In this document: piece after piece, positions 33,429 to 43,589 of the stretch
Position numbering within the stretch: the stretch's first letter is position 1
Layout of the letters: every line of letters starts with the position of its first letter
NCBI RefSeq assembly: GCF_000091545.1
Contig: NC_006461.1
Coordinates: 495,564-559,563, forward strand
Source: Thermus thermophilus HB8
Lineage (GTDB): Bacteria; Deinococcota; Deinococci; Deinococcales; Thermaceae
Length of the DNA: 64,000 nt
Reading direction: 5' to 3'
The notes under the pieces: generated by a model
Seen by the model: the letters and a program-made list of their open reading frames with translations, nothing else
What the model was told of the DNA's origin: nothing
The model's database searches: none
Position numbers and translations under genes: made by a program

Positions 33429-36400
33429 ATGCGGTGGGGGTGGGGTCTTTTCCTCGGGCTTTTGGGTCTCGCCCTCCTCCTCGGCTTTCCGCCCCTGCTT
33501 AAGGGGGCGGTGGAGGGCGGGCTTGCCCTCCTGGGCTTCCGGGGGGAGGTGCGGGAGGTGCGGGGGCACCTCCTTTGGGGCCTGCGCCTGAAGGGGGTGC
33601 GCCTGGAGGGCCAAGGCCTCGCCCTGGAGGCGGAGGAGGTGGACCTCGCCTACGACCTCCTGGGCCTTTTCCGGCGGGAGCTCCCCCTCTCCTTGGGTCT
33701 CAGGAAGGCCGTGGTGCGCCCCACCTGGGAGGCCCTGGTGCCCGAGGGGGGAGGCCCGCCCCCCGCCTTCCGGTTCCTCTTCCAAAGCCTCCGCCTCGAG
33801 GACGTGGCCGTGGAGCTTCCCCGAGGGGAGCGCCTCTTCCTCCCTCCCCTCCGCCTCACCCTCCTCGGGGAGAACCCCTACCGCTTCCTGGCCCGGCTCC
33901 CCGGGGGGAGCTTCCAGGGGGAGGCCCGCGCCCTTTCCCCGGACCTCGCCGCCTGGGAGGTGGGCTTTTCCGGGGAGGTGCGGGGGCTTTCCTTCTTCTA
34001 CGAGGGGCTTAAGGGGGGGAGGCTTTCCGGCGCCTTGCGGCTTGGGCCCCAAGGGGTCTTTGGGGAGGCCGAGGTGCGGGAGGGGGCGGTGGAGGTGGTG
34101 GGCTTCCCCCTTGAAGGGGTGGAGGGGACCCTCCGCCTGGAGGGGGGCCGGGTGGAGGCCCGCCTCCGAGGGCGGGGCCTCGAGGGGCCCGTGGCGGCCA
34201 CCGCGGAGGTGGACCTTAAGGCCCCCCGCTACCGCTTCCTTGTGGAGGGAAGGCCGAGCCTGAGGGCCCTCGCCCTCCACTACGGCCTCGCCCTGCCCGT
34301 GGAGGGGGACGGCCGCCTCGTCCTGGAGGGGGAGGGGTGGGAGGCCCTGCGCCTCCAGGGGGCCTTCCAAGGGGAGGGAAGGCTTTTGGGGGAGCCCTTC
34401 CGCCACCAGGGCACCCTCTCCTTCCGCGAGGTCTTCGCCCTGGAGGCGCGGGTGGAGGGCCGGCTTTTTGACCGCACCTACACCCTGGAGGCGGGGCTTG
34501 AGGGCGGCCGCTACTGGGGCCGCTACCGGGACAGCCTGGGGAGCGCCCTCGCCCTCTTCGGGGAGGGGGGGCGGTACGAGGGGGAGGGGCGGGCGGCCTG
34601 GCCCAAGCCCCTCGAGGGCCTCGCCGCGGTGCGCTTCCAGGGGGAGGGGAGCCGCTACCGGGTGGTCGTGGAGGGCCCAGGGGCCCGCCTTCCCCTCTTC
34701 CCCCCCTTGGACCTCTCCGGGGAGGTGGTGGGGGAGGGGGAGAGGGTTTCCGGCCGGGTGGGGCCCCTGACCCTCGCCGGGACCTGGGGCGACCTCGCCC
34801 TCCGCCTCCGGCCCACGCCCCTCCTCGTGGGGCAGGTGGAGGGGGAGGGGAGGCTTGAGGGGGGGCGGCTTCTCGCCGACCTCCGCTACGCCTCCCCCTA
34901 CGCCGCCTTTCCGGTCCGGGTGCGGCAGGGGGAGGGGGCCTTTTTCCTGGAAAGCCCCTACGGGGAGGGGAGCTACCGGGGAGGCGTCTTCGCCCTGAGG
35001 CTTGAGGGGCTTCCCCTCCGCCTTCTGGAAGAGGCCCGCCTTTACGGGGAGGCGGTCTACCGGGAGGGGGCGCTTTCCGGGGCCTTGCGCCTGGAGGGGC
35101 GCGCCCTCGAGGCCCGGGCCCGGCTTAGGGGCCTCGCGGCGGACCTGGAGGGGCGGCTTTCCACCCCCCTGGGAACCCTCCCCCTTTCCGGGGCCTACGA
35201 CCCCGAGGCGGGCCTGCGCCTCCTCGCCGGGGGGCTACGCCTCACCTACCGGGAGGCCCTGAGGCTTGCGGGGGAGGCGGCGCTCGGGGGGTTCCGGCTC
35301 CGGGCGGACCTGGCCTACGGGGAGGGGTTCTCGGGGTGGGCCTCCCTGGAGGGCCCCCTGGGGCTTCGGGGGAGGCTCTGGGGAGAGGGGGGACGGCTTC
35401 TCCTCGCCCTCTCCGGCCCCGTGGAGGGGGAGGGGGAGGTCTTTCCGGGGCTCGCCCTCTCCGGCCGCATCCTCCCCCCTTGGCCCGAGGGGCTCGCCAT
35501 CCCGCCCCTCGCCTTCCGGCTCACCCGGGAGGCCCTGGAGCTTCCCGGGGTGGGGCGGGTGGAGCTTTCGGGGCGCTACCCCTTCCTTTTGGACCTCCCC
35601 TTCCGCTACCGGGGGGTGGAGGGGCGGCTTCGGGCCCAGGGGGACCTGGAAGGAGGGTCGGTGGCCCTCTCCACCCCCTTCGGCGCCCTGCGGGGCGCGG
35701 GGGCCTGGCGGGCGCTCGCCTTGGAGGGGTCGGGGGACCTCCCGGCCCTCGGCCCCTGGACCCTTAAGGGAGAGGCGGACCTCTTCGCCCTCGCCTACCG
35801 GGGCGAGGCCGCCCTCCCCCGGGCGGGCCTCGTCCTGGAGCTCTCTGGAAAGGGGGCAGCCTTGCGCTTTACGGGAGAGGCGCCGGGCCTCGCCCTCGCC
35901 GGGGGGTACGGGGAGGGCCTCGCCCTCAGCCTCTCCGCCCGGGGGTACGACCTCGCCCCCTTCGGGCTTCCCGCAAGGCTTTGGGGGGACTGGGGCCTCG
36001 AGGGGGGGAGGCTTCGGGTGGAGACCCCTTACGGCCAGGCGGTCCTGGAGGGGACGGCCCTCCTACGGGCCCGCCTCTTCCTGAAAGGCCCCTACCTGGA
36101 GGGGGAAGGGGAGGTCTTTCCGGAGGGGCTTTCCTTGCGCTTTTCCGGCCGCTACCGGGCGAGCGGGGTGGCCGTGGAGGGGAAAGGGGAGGGGGGAGGC
36201 CCTTGGGGGGCCCTCCGCTTCCGGCTTGCGGGGGAGGCCCGGGTGCCCTACCTGGAGCCTTTGCCCTTCCGCGGCGAGGTGGAGGTGGCGGACGGGGTCC
36301 GCTACCGGCTCCAGGGTCCCCTTGCCCTCGAGGGGGAGGGGGCGGGGTACAGGGGGAGCTTCCGGCTTCCCTTCGCCTTCCTGGGGAAGGCGGGGGAGGT

Positions 36401-39400
36401 GCGGGGAAGCTTCCAAGGGGAGGGGCTCCGCCTGGAGGGCGCGGGGGAGGGGGTCTACGGGGAGCTTCCCTTCGCCTTCCGGGGAGGTTTTGGGGAAGGG
36501 CCTTTCCTCGAGGTCCGCTACGCCGGGGGGGAGGTGGCCCTGGAGAAGGGGACGGTGCGCCTCGCCCTCGCCGAGGTGGCCCCCCTGGCCCAGGCCTTCG
36601 GCCTCCCCCTCGCCGGGGAGGCGCGGGGGAGGCTCGCCCTCTCGGGGGAGGGCGAGGGGGAGGCCAGGCTTCGCCTCCTTGGGGAGCCCCTCGAGGCCCG
36701 CTACCGGGGCACGACCCTCACCCTCCTCCTTCCGGGGCGGGAGGCGGGGCTTTCCTGGGACTGGCGGGGAGGGGACTTTAAGGGCCTCCTCGGGCTTTCC
36801 GGGGAGGGGAGGCTCCGCTTGGGGGAGGAGGTTTCGGGGCGGCTGGGCTACCGGGGCCTGGAGCTTTCCTTCGCGGGGCCCTGGAGGGAGGTGGCCCTGG
36901 AGGCCCGCTTCGCCCCGGAGGGCCTGGGGACCACCTGGGCCGAGGCCCGCCTGGACCTGGCCGCCCTCCGGGGCGAGGGCCGGGTGGCGCACGCCTCGGC
37001 CTACGCCGAGGGGGAGGGGCGCTTCCGCGTTGCGGGAAGCCGCTACGAGCTTTGGGGGCGCCTCCGAAGCCTCGCCTACCTCCGGCAGGAGGGGCCTTTC
37101 CGCCTGGTGGGAGAGGGGCTTAAGGCGGTGCTTTCCTGGGAGGCGCCCCTGGCCCTCAGGGCGGCCTACGGGGAGGGGCTTGCCCTCGCCCTCCGGGGCG
37201 AGGGGGAGGTCCTGGGCCTAAAGGTGCGGGCGGACCTGGCCTACGGCCCCGAGGGGTACCGGGGAGGGTTTTCCGCCGTTGGCCCGGGCCTCCGCCTGGA
37301 GGGGGAGGGGGCCGGGCCGTTGCGCTTGCGGCTTGTAGGGGAGGGGCTTGAGGCCGAGGCCCGGCTTTCGGGCCTCGCCCTGGAGGGGGAGGCCGCCTTC
37401 ACCCGGGCCTTGGGGAAGGCCCGCCTCACGGCCTCGGCCCGCTTCCAGGGGGACCTGCCCCGGCTGGACCTCGTGGGGGGCGGGGTCCTTCGGGGCGAGG
37501 GGGCGGGGATCCCCTTCCGCTTCACCTACCGCTACCGGGGCGGGGCCCCGGACCTCGCTGGCCTCGTCCTCCGGGCGGAGGCGGAGGGGGTGGGGCTTGC
37601 CCTGGAGGGGGGACGGCTCGCCCTGGAGGTGGACCGGGACCTCACCCCCTTCGGGCTTCCCCTGCGCCTGAAGGCCCGGGGAAAGGGGCCTCTGGAGGCC
37701 CCCATCGCCCTCACCCTGGAGGGGAGGGAGGGGAGGCTTTCGGGGCAGGCCTGGCTTTGGCCCCTCCGGGCCGAGCTTCAGGGGGAGGCCTACGGGGAGC
37801 GGCTGGAGGCGCTTTGGGCGGAGGGGCTTTCCCTCCGCTTCGCCGGCCCCCACCTTTTCGGGGAGGCCCGGTACGGGGACGGGCTTTCGGGGCGGCTTGC
37901 CCTCCGCTACCCCCTTCCCGGGGGGGGGCTTAGGGGCGAGGTGGACCTGGGGGAGGGGCGCTTCCTCCTCCAAGGGGAGGGGGCCTGGGAAGCGGCGTGG
38001 ACGGGGAGGTTCTGCCTCCCCGCCCCCTTGGGGGCCTGTTCCGGCCTCGCCCTGGAGGCCTCGGGAAGGCTCGCCTACGGGGGGCTGGCCTTCGCGGGAG
38101 GCTACCGGTACGCCGCGCCCGAGGGGTACCTGGGGGAGGTCGCGGGGGAGGGGCGGCTTTCCACCCCCTACGGGGAGGTGCGGCTTTCGGGGCGGGGGCT
38201 GGGCCTGGACCTGGAGGGGGAGGGCCTGCCCCTGGTGGGGCGGCTTGACCTCCATCCCTTCCGCCTCGCCTACCGGTACGCCGGGGCGCTTCCTTTGGGC
38301 CTTGGCGAGCTTAACGCGGAGGGCGTCTACCCCGGGGCTTGGCTTTCCGGGACGTACCGCTACGGGGAGGCGGTCTTGGCTTTGGAGGGGCTTCCCGGGT
38401 TCCGGGTGGGCCTTTCCGGGGGAGGGGTGAGGGGGGAGGTGGGGCCGGAAGGGGTGGCCCTGGTCCTGGAGGGGTTCCGCTACGGGCCCCTTGCCCTCTT
38501 CGGGCGGGTAGAGGGGGCCTGGGGGGAGGTTTCGGGGTCGGGGCGGGTTGCCGTCTTCGGCCGCGAGGCCCGGGTTTCGGGAAGGTTCGGCGCCGAGGGG
38601 CTCCGCCTCACCTTCTTTGGGGACCTCGAGGGGGAGGTGGCCTGGGAGGGGGCTTGGACGGGGAGGCTCGCCTTCCGGGAGGGGTGGGTGGCCCTCTCGG
38701 GGCAGGGGGTCCCGGAGCTTGAGGGGGAGGTCTTGGGGGAGGCGGTGCGCCTCCTCTGGCCCAGGCTTCAGGTGGGGGGGGTTTGGCTGGACCTTGGGGC
38801 GCGGGAGGCCGGGGGCCGGGCACGGCTCCTTTCCCGGCTGGTCCCGGAGGGGGTGGAGGCCTGGGGGGAGGGGGGGAGCCTCCGCCTCGCCTACCGCCTT
38901 CCGGGCCTCGGCCTCCCCCTGGAGGGGGAGGTGGACCTGAAGGCCCTTGCCCTCGCCCTCACGAGCCCGGAGGGGGAGGGGGCCTTGCGCTACGCCGGGG
39001 GGAAGGTGGAGGGGAGGCTCGTCCTCGGCGTCCACGGCCTCGCCCTGGCCCTCGAGGGGAAGGGGGACCGGGTGGCCGTCTCGGGGAGCCACCCCGCCTA
39101 CCCCTGGTGGGCGGCGGGGGCGGGGAGGCTGGAGGGGGAGGTGGACCTCTCGGGGACCTACCGGCTCGCTTACGCCGCCGGGCCCCAGCGCCTCACCCTC
39201 ACGGGACGCCTCCTGGAGGCGGTCCTCGAGGCGGAAGGGCCCTACGCCTCGGGGCGGCTCACCTACCCGGCGGGCGGGGACCTCCGGGTGGACCTTCCCC
39301 TCCCGCCCCTGGAGGGCCGCTTCCGGGGCCGGGTGGGCGGGGAGGGCTATGGGGTGGAGGGGGTCTTGGAGGCCGGGGGCGGCCGGGTCCTCGTGGAGGG

Positions 39401-41447
39401 GAGGCTCCTTCCCTTGCGCGGGGAGCTCGTTCTGGAGGAGGCCGCTTTGGAGGACTTCGTGGCCCGGTACGTCCCCTACCTCAAAGGGAGGGTTTCGGGG
39501 AGGCTCCACCTGGAGGGCCTGAAGGCCCAGGGCGCCCTCTTGGGGCGGGTGGAGGTGGCGGGGACCGCCCTCCCCTTCAGCTTCTCCGGCGACCTGGGAG
39601 CGGGGCTCGCCCGGGGGGAGGGTCGCCTCGGGGAGACGGCCTTCCGGGTGGACCTGGAGGGGGGAAGGCTGGACCTCTTTGCCGCCCCCCGCGCCTTTCC
39701 CCTCCACCTCCTCCTCGCCGCGGTGGCGGGGCCCTTGGAAGGGGAGGCCTACTGGACGGGGGTTTTGCGCCTGCGGCTTCCCCTCGGGGATCCCTTGCGG
39801 GGAGAGGGGGTGCTGGTGGGGGAAAGCCTCCGCTTCGTGGGGGGCGGGGACGAGCTCAAGGGCCGGGCGGCCTTCCGCCTCGAGGGGGGCCGCCTCCGGG
39901 TGGACGCCCTCCGCCTCACGGGCAAGGGCACCTGGGAGGGGAGGGGCTACTGGAGCCCCGAGGGAAGCGACCTCTACCTCGCCCTCAGGGACACGGTCTT
40001 CACCCCCGTCCTCCAGGTGGTGCCCGCCCTCAAGCCCTACAGGCCCGAGGGCTCGGGGACCCTGGTCCTCCGGCTCACCGGGCAGGGGTTCCGCCTGGAG
40101 CTTCAGGGCTTCCGCTTCCGCCTGGGGCCCGTGGCGGGCCACCTCTCCCATGGCCTCCTCGCCTTAAACGGCGGGGCGGAGGCCCAGGGGGAGGTGGTGC
40201 TGGAGGCCCCTTTTTCGGGGAGGGCGCGGCTTGGCCTCGAGGGGGACCTCCGGGCCTTCCGCGTGACCGCCAAGGGAACGGCCTCCCTCCCGGGCCTCAA
40301 AGAGGCCACCCCCCTGGAGGCGGTCCTGCGCTACCCCGGCTACGGGGTGGAGGTGCGCCTCGGGGAGGCCCTGGCCCAGGGGACCCTCTTCCCCTTGCGC
40401 CTCGCCGGCTACGGCAAGCTTCCCCTCTACTACCCCCAGTACTACCTCCAGGAGGGCCTCCTGGACGTAAAGAGCTTCTTCCTCTACGAGGAGGGCGGCA
40501 CCTACCACCTCACCGGGGAGGCCCAGGTGGTGCGGGCCCGGCTCGCCTTCCCCGAGGAGGCGGTGCGCCGCCTGGGGCAAGAGGGGGTGGCGGCCCAGGA
40601 AGGGGGCGGGGCCAAGGTCCCCCTCGTCTTTGACCGGGTCCACCTCTACGCGGAGCGGGGGGTCCTGGTGCAGGAGAGCCTGGCCCAGGGGGAGCTGGCC
40701 GGGGACCTCTACCTTGGGGGCACCTACGGGGACCCCTACCTCTCCGGGGAGGTCTGGCCCCTCTGGGGGAGCTTCCGCCTTTGGGACGCCCTCTTCTCCC
40801 TGGACCCGGGGCAGAGCCGCCTCTACTTCAGCCCCGACCGGGGGATCCTGCCCCGGTTCGCCCTCGAGGCCCGGGCGGAGGTCCGGGGATACCAGGTGGG
40901 CCTTGCGGTGGAGGGGGAGTTCCTCCGGGAGAACGGGCGCGTCAAGGTGCGGCTGGAGCCCACCTTCTCCTCCACCCCCCCGCTTTCCCAGGCGGAGGTC
41001 TACGCCCTCCTCGCCCTCGGTACCCCGGACGCGAGCCGCCTGGGAGAGGTCTTCCCCCAGGTGGCCCTGGGGGCGGCGCTGGAGAACCTGGTCCTGGGCC
41101 AGCTGGAGCGGGAGCTCTCCCGGGCCTTGGGGCTGGACCGGTTCCAGGTAGAGGTGCCCGCCATCCAGGGGGGGAGCCTGGAGGAGACCCGCTTCTCCGT
41201 GGGCAAGTACCTGACCCCGGAGCTCTTTCTGGGGTACCAGGTGGACCTGCGGGGGGAGCAGACCTTCGCCGCCGAGTACCGGGCGGACGGGATCACCTTC
41301 ACCCTCTCCTCCTCCTTCGGGCAGGGGGTCCTTTCCCGCCTGGCCTTCGGCCTGGGCTACGACCTCACCGACGCCCTTTCCCTGACCCTCACCCTGGAGA
41401 CGGGGGACGACACCCGCTTCAGCGTGGGCGCGGCCTACCGGTGGTAG
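33429..41447 (+). CDS. tamB: Giant TamB/YtfN-type translocation and assembly protein
   Basis: A 2672-aa protein anchored by one N-terminal membrane helix (GLFLGLLGLALLLGFPPLL). Almost the whole length is β-strand-like repeats rich in Gly, Glu, Arg, Leu and Tyr, expected to fold as a long hydrophobic-groove (AsmA/Vps13-like) β-taco. The last 350 residues are a typical DUF490/TamB domain: LYLGGTYGDPYLSGEVWPLW, then the hallmark SSTPPLSQAEVYALLALGT, ending in barrel-like strands. E. coli TamB has about 1260 residues, so this one is twice as long. TamB-like proteins span the periplasm and move phospholipids to, or help assemble, the outer membrane. bamA lies 4.5 kb away. No frameshift found. Confidence 0.9.
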   Translation: MRWGWGLFLGLLGLALLLGFPPLLKGAVEGGLALLGFRGEVREVRGHLLWGLRLKGVRLEGQGLALEAEEVDLAYDLLGLFRRELPLSLGLRKAVVRPTWEALVPEGGGPPPAFRFLFQSLRLEDVAVELPRGERLFLPPLRLTLLGENPYRFLARLPGGSFQGEARALSPDLAAWEVGFSGEVRGLSFFYEGLKGGRLSGALRLGPQGVFGEAEVREGAVEVVGFPLEGVEGTLRLEGGRVEARLRGRGLEGPVAATAEVDLKAPRYRFLVEGRPSLRALALHYGLALPVEGDGRLVLEGEGWEALRLQGAFQGEGRLLGEPFRHQGTLSFREVFALEARVEGRLFDRTYTLEAGLEGGRYWGRYRDSLGSALALFGEGGRYEGEGRAAWPKPLEGLAAVRFQGEGSRYRVVVEGPGARLPLFPPLDLSGEVVGEGERVSGRVGPLTLAGTWGDLALRLRPTPLLVGQVEGEGRLEGGRLLADLRYASPYAAFPVRVRQGEGAFFLESPYGEGSYRGGVFALRLEGLPLRLLEEARLYGEAVYREGALSGALRLEGRALEARARLRGLAADLEGRLSTPLGTLPLSGAYDPEAGLRLLAGGLRLTYREALRLAGEAALGGFRLRADLAYGEGFSGWASLEGPLGLRGRLWGEGGRLLLALSGPVEGEGEVFPGLALSGRILPPWPEGLAIPPLAFRLTREALELPGVGRVELSGRYPFLLDLPFRYRGVEGRLRAQGDLEGGSVALSTPFGALRGAGAWRALALEGSGDLPALGPWTLKGEADLFALAYRGEAALPRAGLVLELSGKGAALRFTGEAPGLALAGGYGEGLALSLSARGYDLAPFGLPARLWGDWGLEGGRLRVETPYGQAVLEGTALLRARLFLKGPYLEGEGEVFPEGLSLRFSGRYRASGVAVEGKGEGGGPWGALRFRLAGEARVPYLEPLPFRGEVEVADGVRYRLQGPLALEGEGAGYRGSFRLPFAFLGKAGEVRGSFQGEGLRLEGAGEGVYGELPFAFRGGFGEGPFLEVRYAGGEVALEKGTVRLALAEVAPLAQAFGLPLAGEARGRLALSGEGEGEARLRLLGEPLEARYRGTTLTLLLPGREAGLSWDWRGGDFKGLLGLSGEGRLRLGEEVSGRLGYRGLELSFAGPWREVALEARFAPEGLGTTWAEARLDLAALRGEGRVAHASAYAEGEGRFRVAGSRYELWGRLRSLAYLRQEGPFRLVGEGLKAVLSWEAPLALRAAYGEGLALALRGEGEVLGLKVRADLAYGPEGYRGGFSAVGPGLRLEGEGAGPLRLRLVGEGLEAEARLSGLALEGEAAFTRALGKARLTASARFQGDLPRLDLVGGGVLRGEGAGIPFRFTYRYRGGAPDLAGLVLRAEAEGVGLALEGGRLALEVDRDLTPFGLPLRLKARGKGPLEAPIALTLEGREGRLSGQAWLWPLRAELQGEAYGERLEALWAEGLSLRFAGPHLFGEARYGDGLSGRLALRYPLPGGGLRGEVDLGEGRFLLQGEGAWEAAWTGRFCLPAPLGACSGLALEASGRLAYGGLAFAGGYRYAAPEGYLGEVAGEGRLSTPYGEVRLSGRGLGLDLEGEGLPLVGRLDLHPFRLAYRYAGALPLGLGELNAEGVYPGAWLSGTYRYGEAVLALEGLPGFRVGLSGGGVRGEVGPEGVALVLEGFRYGPLALFGRVEGAWGEVSGSGRVAVFGREARVSGRFGAEGLRLTFFGDLEGEVAWEGAWTGRLAFREGWVALSGQGVPELEGEVLGEAVRLLWPRLQVGGVWLDLGAREAGGRARLLSRLVPEGVEAWGEGGSLRLAYRLPGLGLPLEGEVDLKALALALTSPEGEGALRYAGGKVEGRLVLGVHGLALALEGKGDRVAVSGSHPAYPWWAAGAGRLEGEVDLSGTYRLAYAAGPQRLTLTGRLLEAVLEAEGPYASGRLTYPAGGDLRVDLPLPPLEGRFRGRVGGEGYGVEGVLEAGGGRVLVEGRLLPLRGELVLEEAALEDFVARYVPYLKGRVSGRLHLEGLKAQGALLGRVEVAGTALPFSFSGDLGAGLARGEGRLGETAFRVDLEGGRLDLFAAPRAFPLHLLLAAVAGPLEGEAYWTGVLRLRLPLGDPLRGEGVLVGESLRFVGGGDELKGRAAFRLEGGRLRVDALRLTGKGTWEGRGYWSPEGSDLYLALRDTVFTPVLQVVPALKPYRPEGSGTLVLRLTGQGFRLELQGFRFRLGPVAGHLSHGLLALNGGAEAQGEVVLEAPFSGRARLGLEGDLRAFRVTAKGTASLPGLKEATPLEAVLRYPGYGVEVRLGEALAQGTLFPLRLAGYGKLPLYYPQYYLQEGLLDVKSFFLYEEGGTYHLTGEAQVVRARLAFPEEAVRRLGQEGVAAQEGGGAKVPLVFDRVHLYAERGVLVQESLAQGELAGDLYLGGTYGDPYLSGEVWPLWGSFRLWDALFSLDPGQSRLYFSPDRGILPRFALEARAEVRGYQVGLAVEGEFLRENGRVKVRLEPTFSSTPPLSQAEVYALLALGTPDASRLGEVFPQVALGAALENLVLGQLERELSRALGLDRFQVEVPAIQGGSLEETRFSVGKYLTPELFLGYQVDLRGEQTFAAEYRADGITFTLSSSFGQGVLSRLAFGLGYDLTDALSLTLTLETGDDTRFSVGAAYRW

Positions 41448-41459
41448 CATGGCGCCGGT

Positions 41460-42491
41460 ATGCGCGCTTTGGCCAAGCTGGCCCCGGAGGAGGGCCTGAC
41501 CCTGGTGGACCGCCCCGTGCCCGAGCCGGGCCCCGGGGAGATCCTGGTGCGGGTGGAGGCGGCGAGCATCTGCGGCACCGACCTCCACATCTGGAAGTGG
41601 GACGCCTGGGCCCGGGGCAGGATCCGCCCTCCCCTCGTCACCGGGCACGAGTTCAGCGGGGTGGTGGAGGCCGTGGGCCCCGGGGTGAGGCGACCCCAGG
41701 TGGGGGACCACGTGAGCCTGGAAAGCCACATCGTCTGCCACGCCTGCCCCGCCTGCCGCACGGGGAACTACCACGTTTGCCTCAACACCCAGATCCTCGG
41801 CGTGGACCGGGACGGCGGCTTCGCCGAGTACGTGGTGGTGCCGGCGGAGAACGCCTGGGTGAACCCCAAGGACCTTCCCTTTGAGGTGGCGGCCATCCTG
41901 GAGCCCTTCGGCAACGCCGTGCACACCGTCTACGCGGGAAGCGGGGTTTCGGGGAAGAGCGTCCTCATCACGGGGGCGGGGCCCATCGGCCTCATGGCGG
42001 CCATGGTGGTCCGGGCGAGCGGGGCGGGGCCCATCCTGGTCTCCGACCCGAACCCCTACCGCCTGGCCTTCGCCAGGCCCTACGCCGACCGGCTGGTGAA
42101 CCCCTTGGAGGAGGACCTCCTGGAGGTGGTGCGCCGGGTGACGGGAAGCGGGGTGGAGGTGCTTTTGGAGTTTTCTGGGAACGAGGCCGCCATCCACCAG
42201 GGCCTCATGGCCCTCATCCCCGGGGGGGAGGCGAGGATCTTGGGGATCCCTTCCGACCCCATCCGCTTTGACCTCGCCGGGGAGCTCGTCATGCGGGGGA
42301 TCACCGCCTTCGGCATCGCCGGGCGCAGGCTCTGGCAGACCTGGATGCAGGGCACCGCCTTGGTCTACTCGGGTAGGGTGGACCTAAGCCCCCTCCTCAC
42401 CCACCGCCTCCCCTTGAGCCGCTACCGGGAGGCCTTCGGCCTTCTGGCCTCGGGCCAGGCGGTGAAGGTGATCCTGGACCCGAAGGCCTAA
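41460..42491 (+). CDS. tdh: L-threonine 3-dehydrogenase
   Basis: Zinc- and NAD-dependent oxidation of threonine to 2-amino-3-ketobutyrate. The 343-aa protein has the catalytic zinc ligands in SICGTDLHIW (Cys38) and TGHEFSGVVE, the four structural zinc cysteines in CHACPACRTGNYHVC (about 94-108), the threonine-dehydrogenase-specific DLHIWKWD, and the NAD motif GAGPIGLMAA (about 174). Length agrees with T. thermophilus TDH. The ATG lies 12 nt after tamB and 9 nt after TAGCAT, so it may have its own near-leaderless promoter. It connects to the aspartate-family pathway at the left of the window. Confidence 0.93.
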   Translation: MRALAKLAPEEGLTLVDRPVPEPGPGEILVRVEAASICGTDLHIWKWDAWARGRIRPPLVTGHEFSGVVEAVGPGVRRPQVGDHVSLESHIVCHACPACRTGNYHVCLNTQILGVDRDGGFAEYVVVPAENAWVNPKDLPFEVAAILEPFGNAVHTVYAGSGVSGKSVLITGAGPIGLMAAMVVRASGAGPILVSDPNPYRLAFARPYADRLVNPLEEDLLEVVRRVTGSGVEVLLEFSGNEAAIHQGLMALIPGGEARILGIPSDPIRFDLAGELVMRGITAFGIAGRRLWQTWMQGTALVYSGRVDLSPLLTHRLPLSRYREAFGLLASGQAVKVILDPKA

Positions 42492-42530
42492 AGGGGGTTT
42501 CCGGTACCCTGTCGGGGAAGGGGGTGGCTG

Positions 42531-43589
42531 GTGGACCGGAGGCGCTTTCTCGTGGGGCTCCTCGGCCTGGGACTCGCCCGGGGGCAGGGGCTACGGGTGG
42601 AGGAGGTGGTGGGGGGCCTCGAGGTCCCCTGGGCCTTGGCTTTCCTGCCGGACGGGGGGATGCTCATCGCGGAGAGGCCCGGGAGGATCCGGCTCTTTAG
42701 GGAGGGCAGGCTTTCCACCTACGCCGAGCTTTCCGTCTACCACCGGGGGGAGTCTGGGCTTTTGGGCCTCGCCCTCCACCCAAGGTTTCCCCAAGAGCCC
42801 TACGTCTACGCCTACCGCACCGTGGCGGAAGGGGGCCTGAGGAACCAGGTGGTGCGCCTGAGGCACCTGGGGGAAAGGGGGGTCTTGGACCGGGTGGTCC
42901 TGGACGGGATCCCCGCCCGGCCCCACGGCCTCCACTCGGGGGGGCGCATCGCCTTCGGCCCCGACGGGATGCTCTACGTGACCACGGGGGAGGTCTACGA
43001 GCGGGAGCTCGCCCAGGACCTCGCCTCCTTGGGGGGGAAGATCCTCCGCCTCACCCCGGAAGGGGAGCCCGCCCCGGGAAACCCCTTCCTGGGGCGAAGG
43101 GGGGCGAGGCCCGAGGTGTATAGCCTGGGCCACCGCAACCCCCAGGGCCTCGCCTGGCACCCAAAGACCGGGGAGCTTTTCTCCAGCGAGCACGGGCCGA
43201 GCGGGGAGCAGGGCTATGGCCACGACGAGGTGAACCTGATCGTCCCCGGGGGGAACTACGGCTGGCCGAGGGTGGTGGGGCGGGGGAACGACCCCCGGTA
43301 CCGGGACCCCCTCTACTTCTGGCCCCAGGGCTTCCCCCCGGGGAACCTCGCCTTCTTCCGGGGGGACCTCTACGTGGCGGGCCTCCGGGGGCAGGCCCTC
43401 TTGAGGCTCGTCCTGGAGGGGGAGAGGGGCCGCTGGCGGGTTTTGCGGGTGGAGACCGCCCTTTCCGGCTTCGGCCGCCTTAGGGAGGTGCAGGTGGGCC
43501 CCGATGGGGCCCTTTACGTCACCACCTCCAACCGGGACGGGAGGGGCCAGGTGCGCCCCGGGGACGACCGGGTGCTACGCCTCCTTTAG
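42531..43589 (+). CDS. Exported PQQ-type sugar dehydrogenase (six-bladed propeller)
   Basis: Glucose/sorbosone dehydrogenase-family protein of 352 aa. A twin-arginine signal (MDRRRFLVGLLGLGLARG) sends it out folded, which suits a cofactor protein. The propeller carries the conserved RPGRI, ESGLLGLALHP (about 77-87), HxGG-type GLHSGGRIAFGPDGMLYVTTGE (in parts, about 135-155) and LGHRNPQGLAWHP. The corresponding T. thermophilus protein has been crystallised as a putative glucose dehydrogenase. Aldose specificity and real use of PQQ are unproven. Start GTG with AAGGGGGT upstream. Its 3' end overlaps the Hsp20 gene by 15 bp. Confidence 0.85.
   Translation: MDRRRFLVGLLGLGLARGQGLRVEEVVGGLEVPWALAFLPDGGMLIAERPGRIRLFREGRLSTYAELSVYHRGESGLLGLALHPRFPQEPYVYAYRTVAEGGLRNQVVRLRHLGERGVLDRVVLDGIPARPHGLHSGGRIAFGPDGMLYVTTGEVYERELAQDLASLGGKILRLTPEGEPAPGNPFLGRRGARPEVYSLGHRNPQGLAWHPKTGELFSSEHGPSGEQGYGHDEVNLIVPGGNYGWPRVVGRGNDPRYRDPLYFWPQGFPPGNLAFFRGDLYVAGLRGQALLRLVLEGERGRWRVLRVETALSGFGRLREVQVGPDGALYVTTSNRDGRGQVRPGDDRVLRLL

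Noticed and set aside
37218..40151. 977-codon open frame on the minus strand inside tamB
   Set aside because: An antisense shadow caused by the G/C-biased third positions of tamB; composition is Pro/Glu/Gly/His-rich with no domain or start signals.
33429..41447. Repeated G-rich 10-15-mers within tamB considered as a CRISPR or satellite array
   Set aside because: They are irregularly spaced and explained by repeated codons for Glu, Gly, Arg and Leu in similar β-strands.
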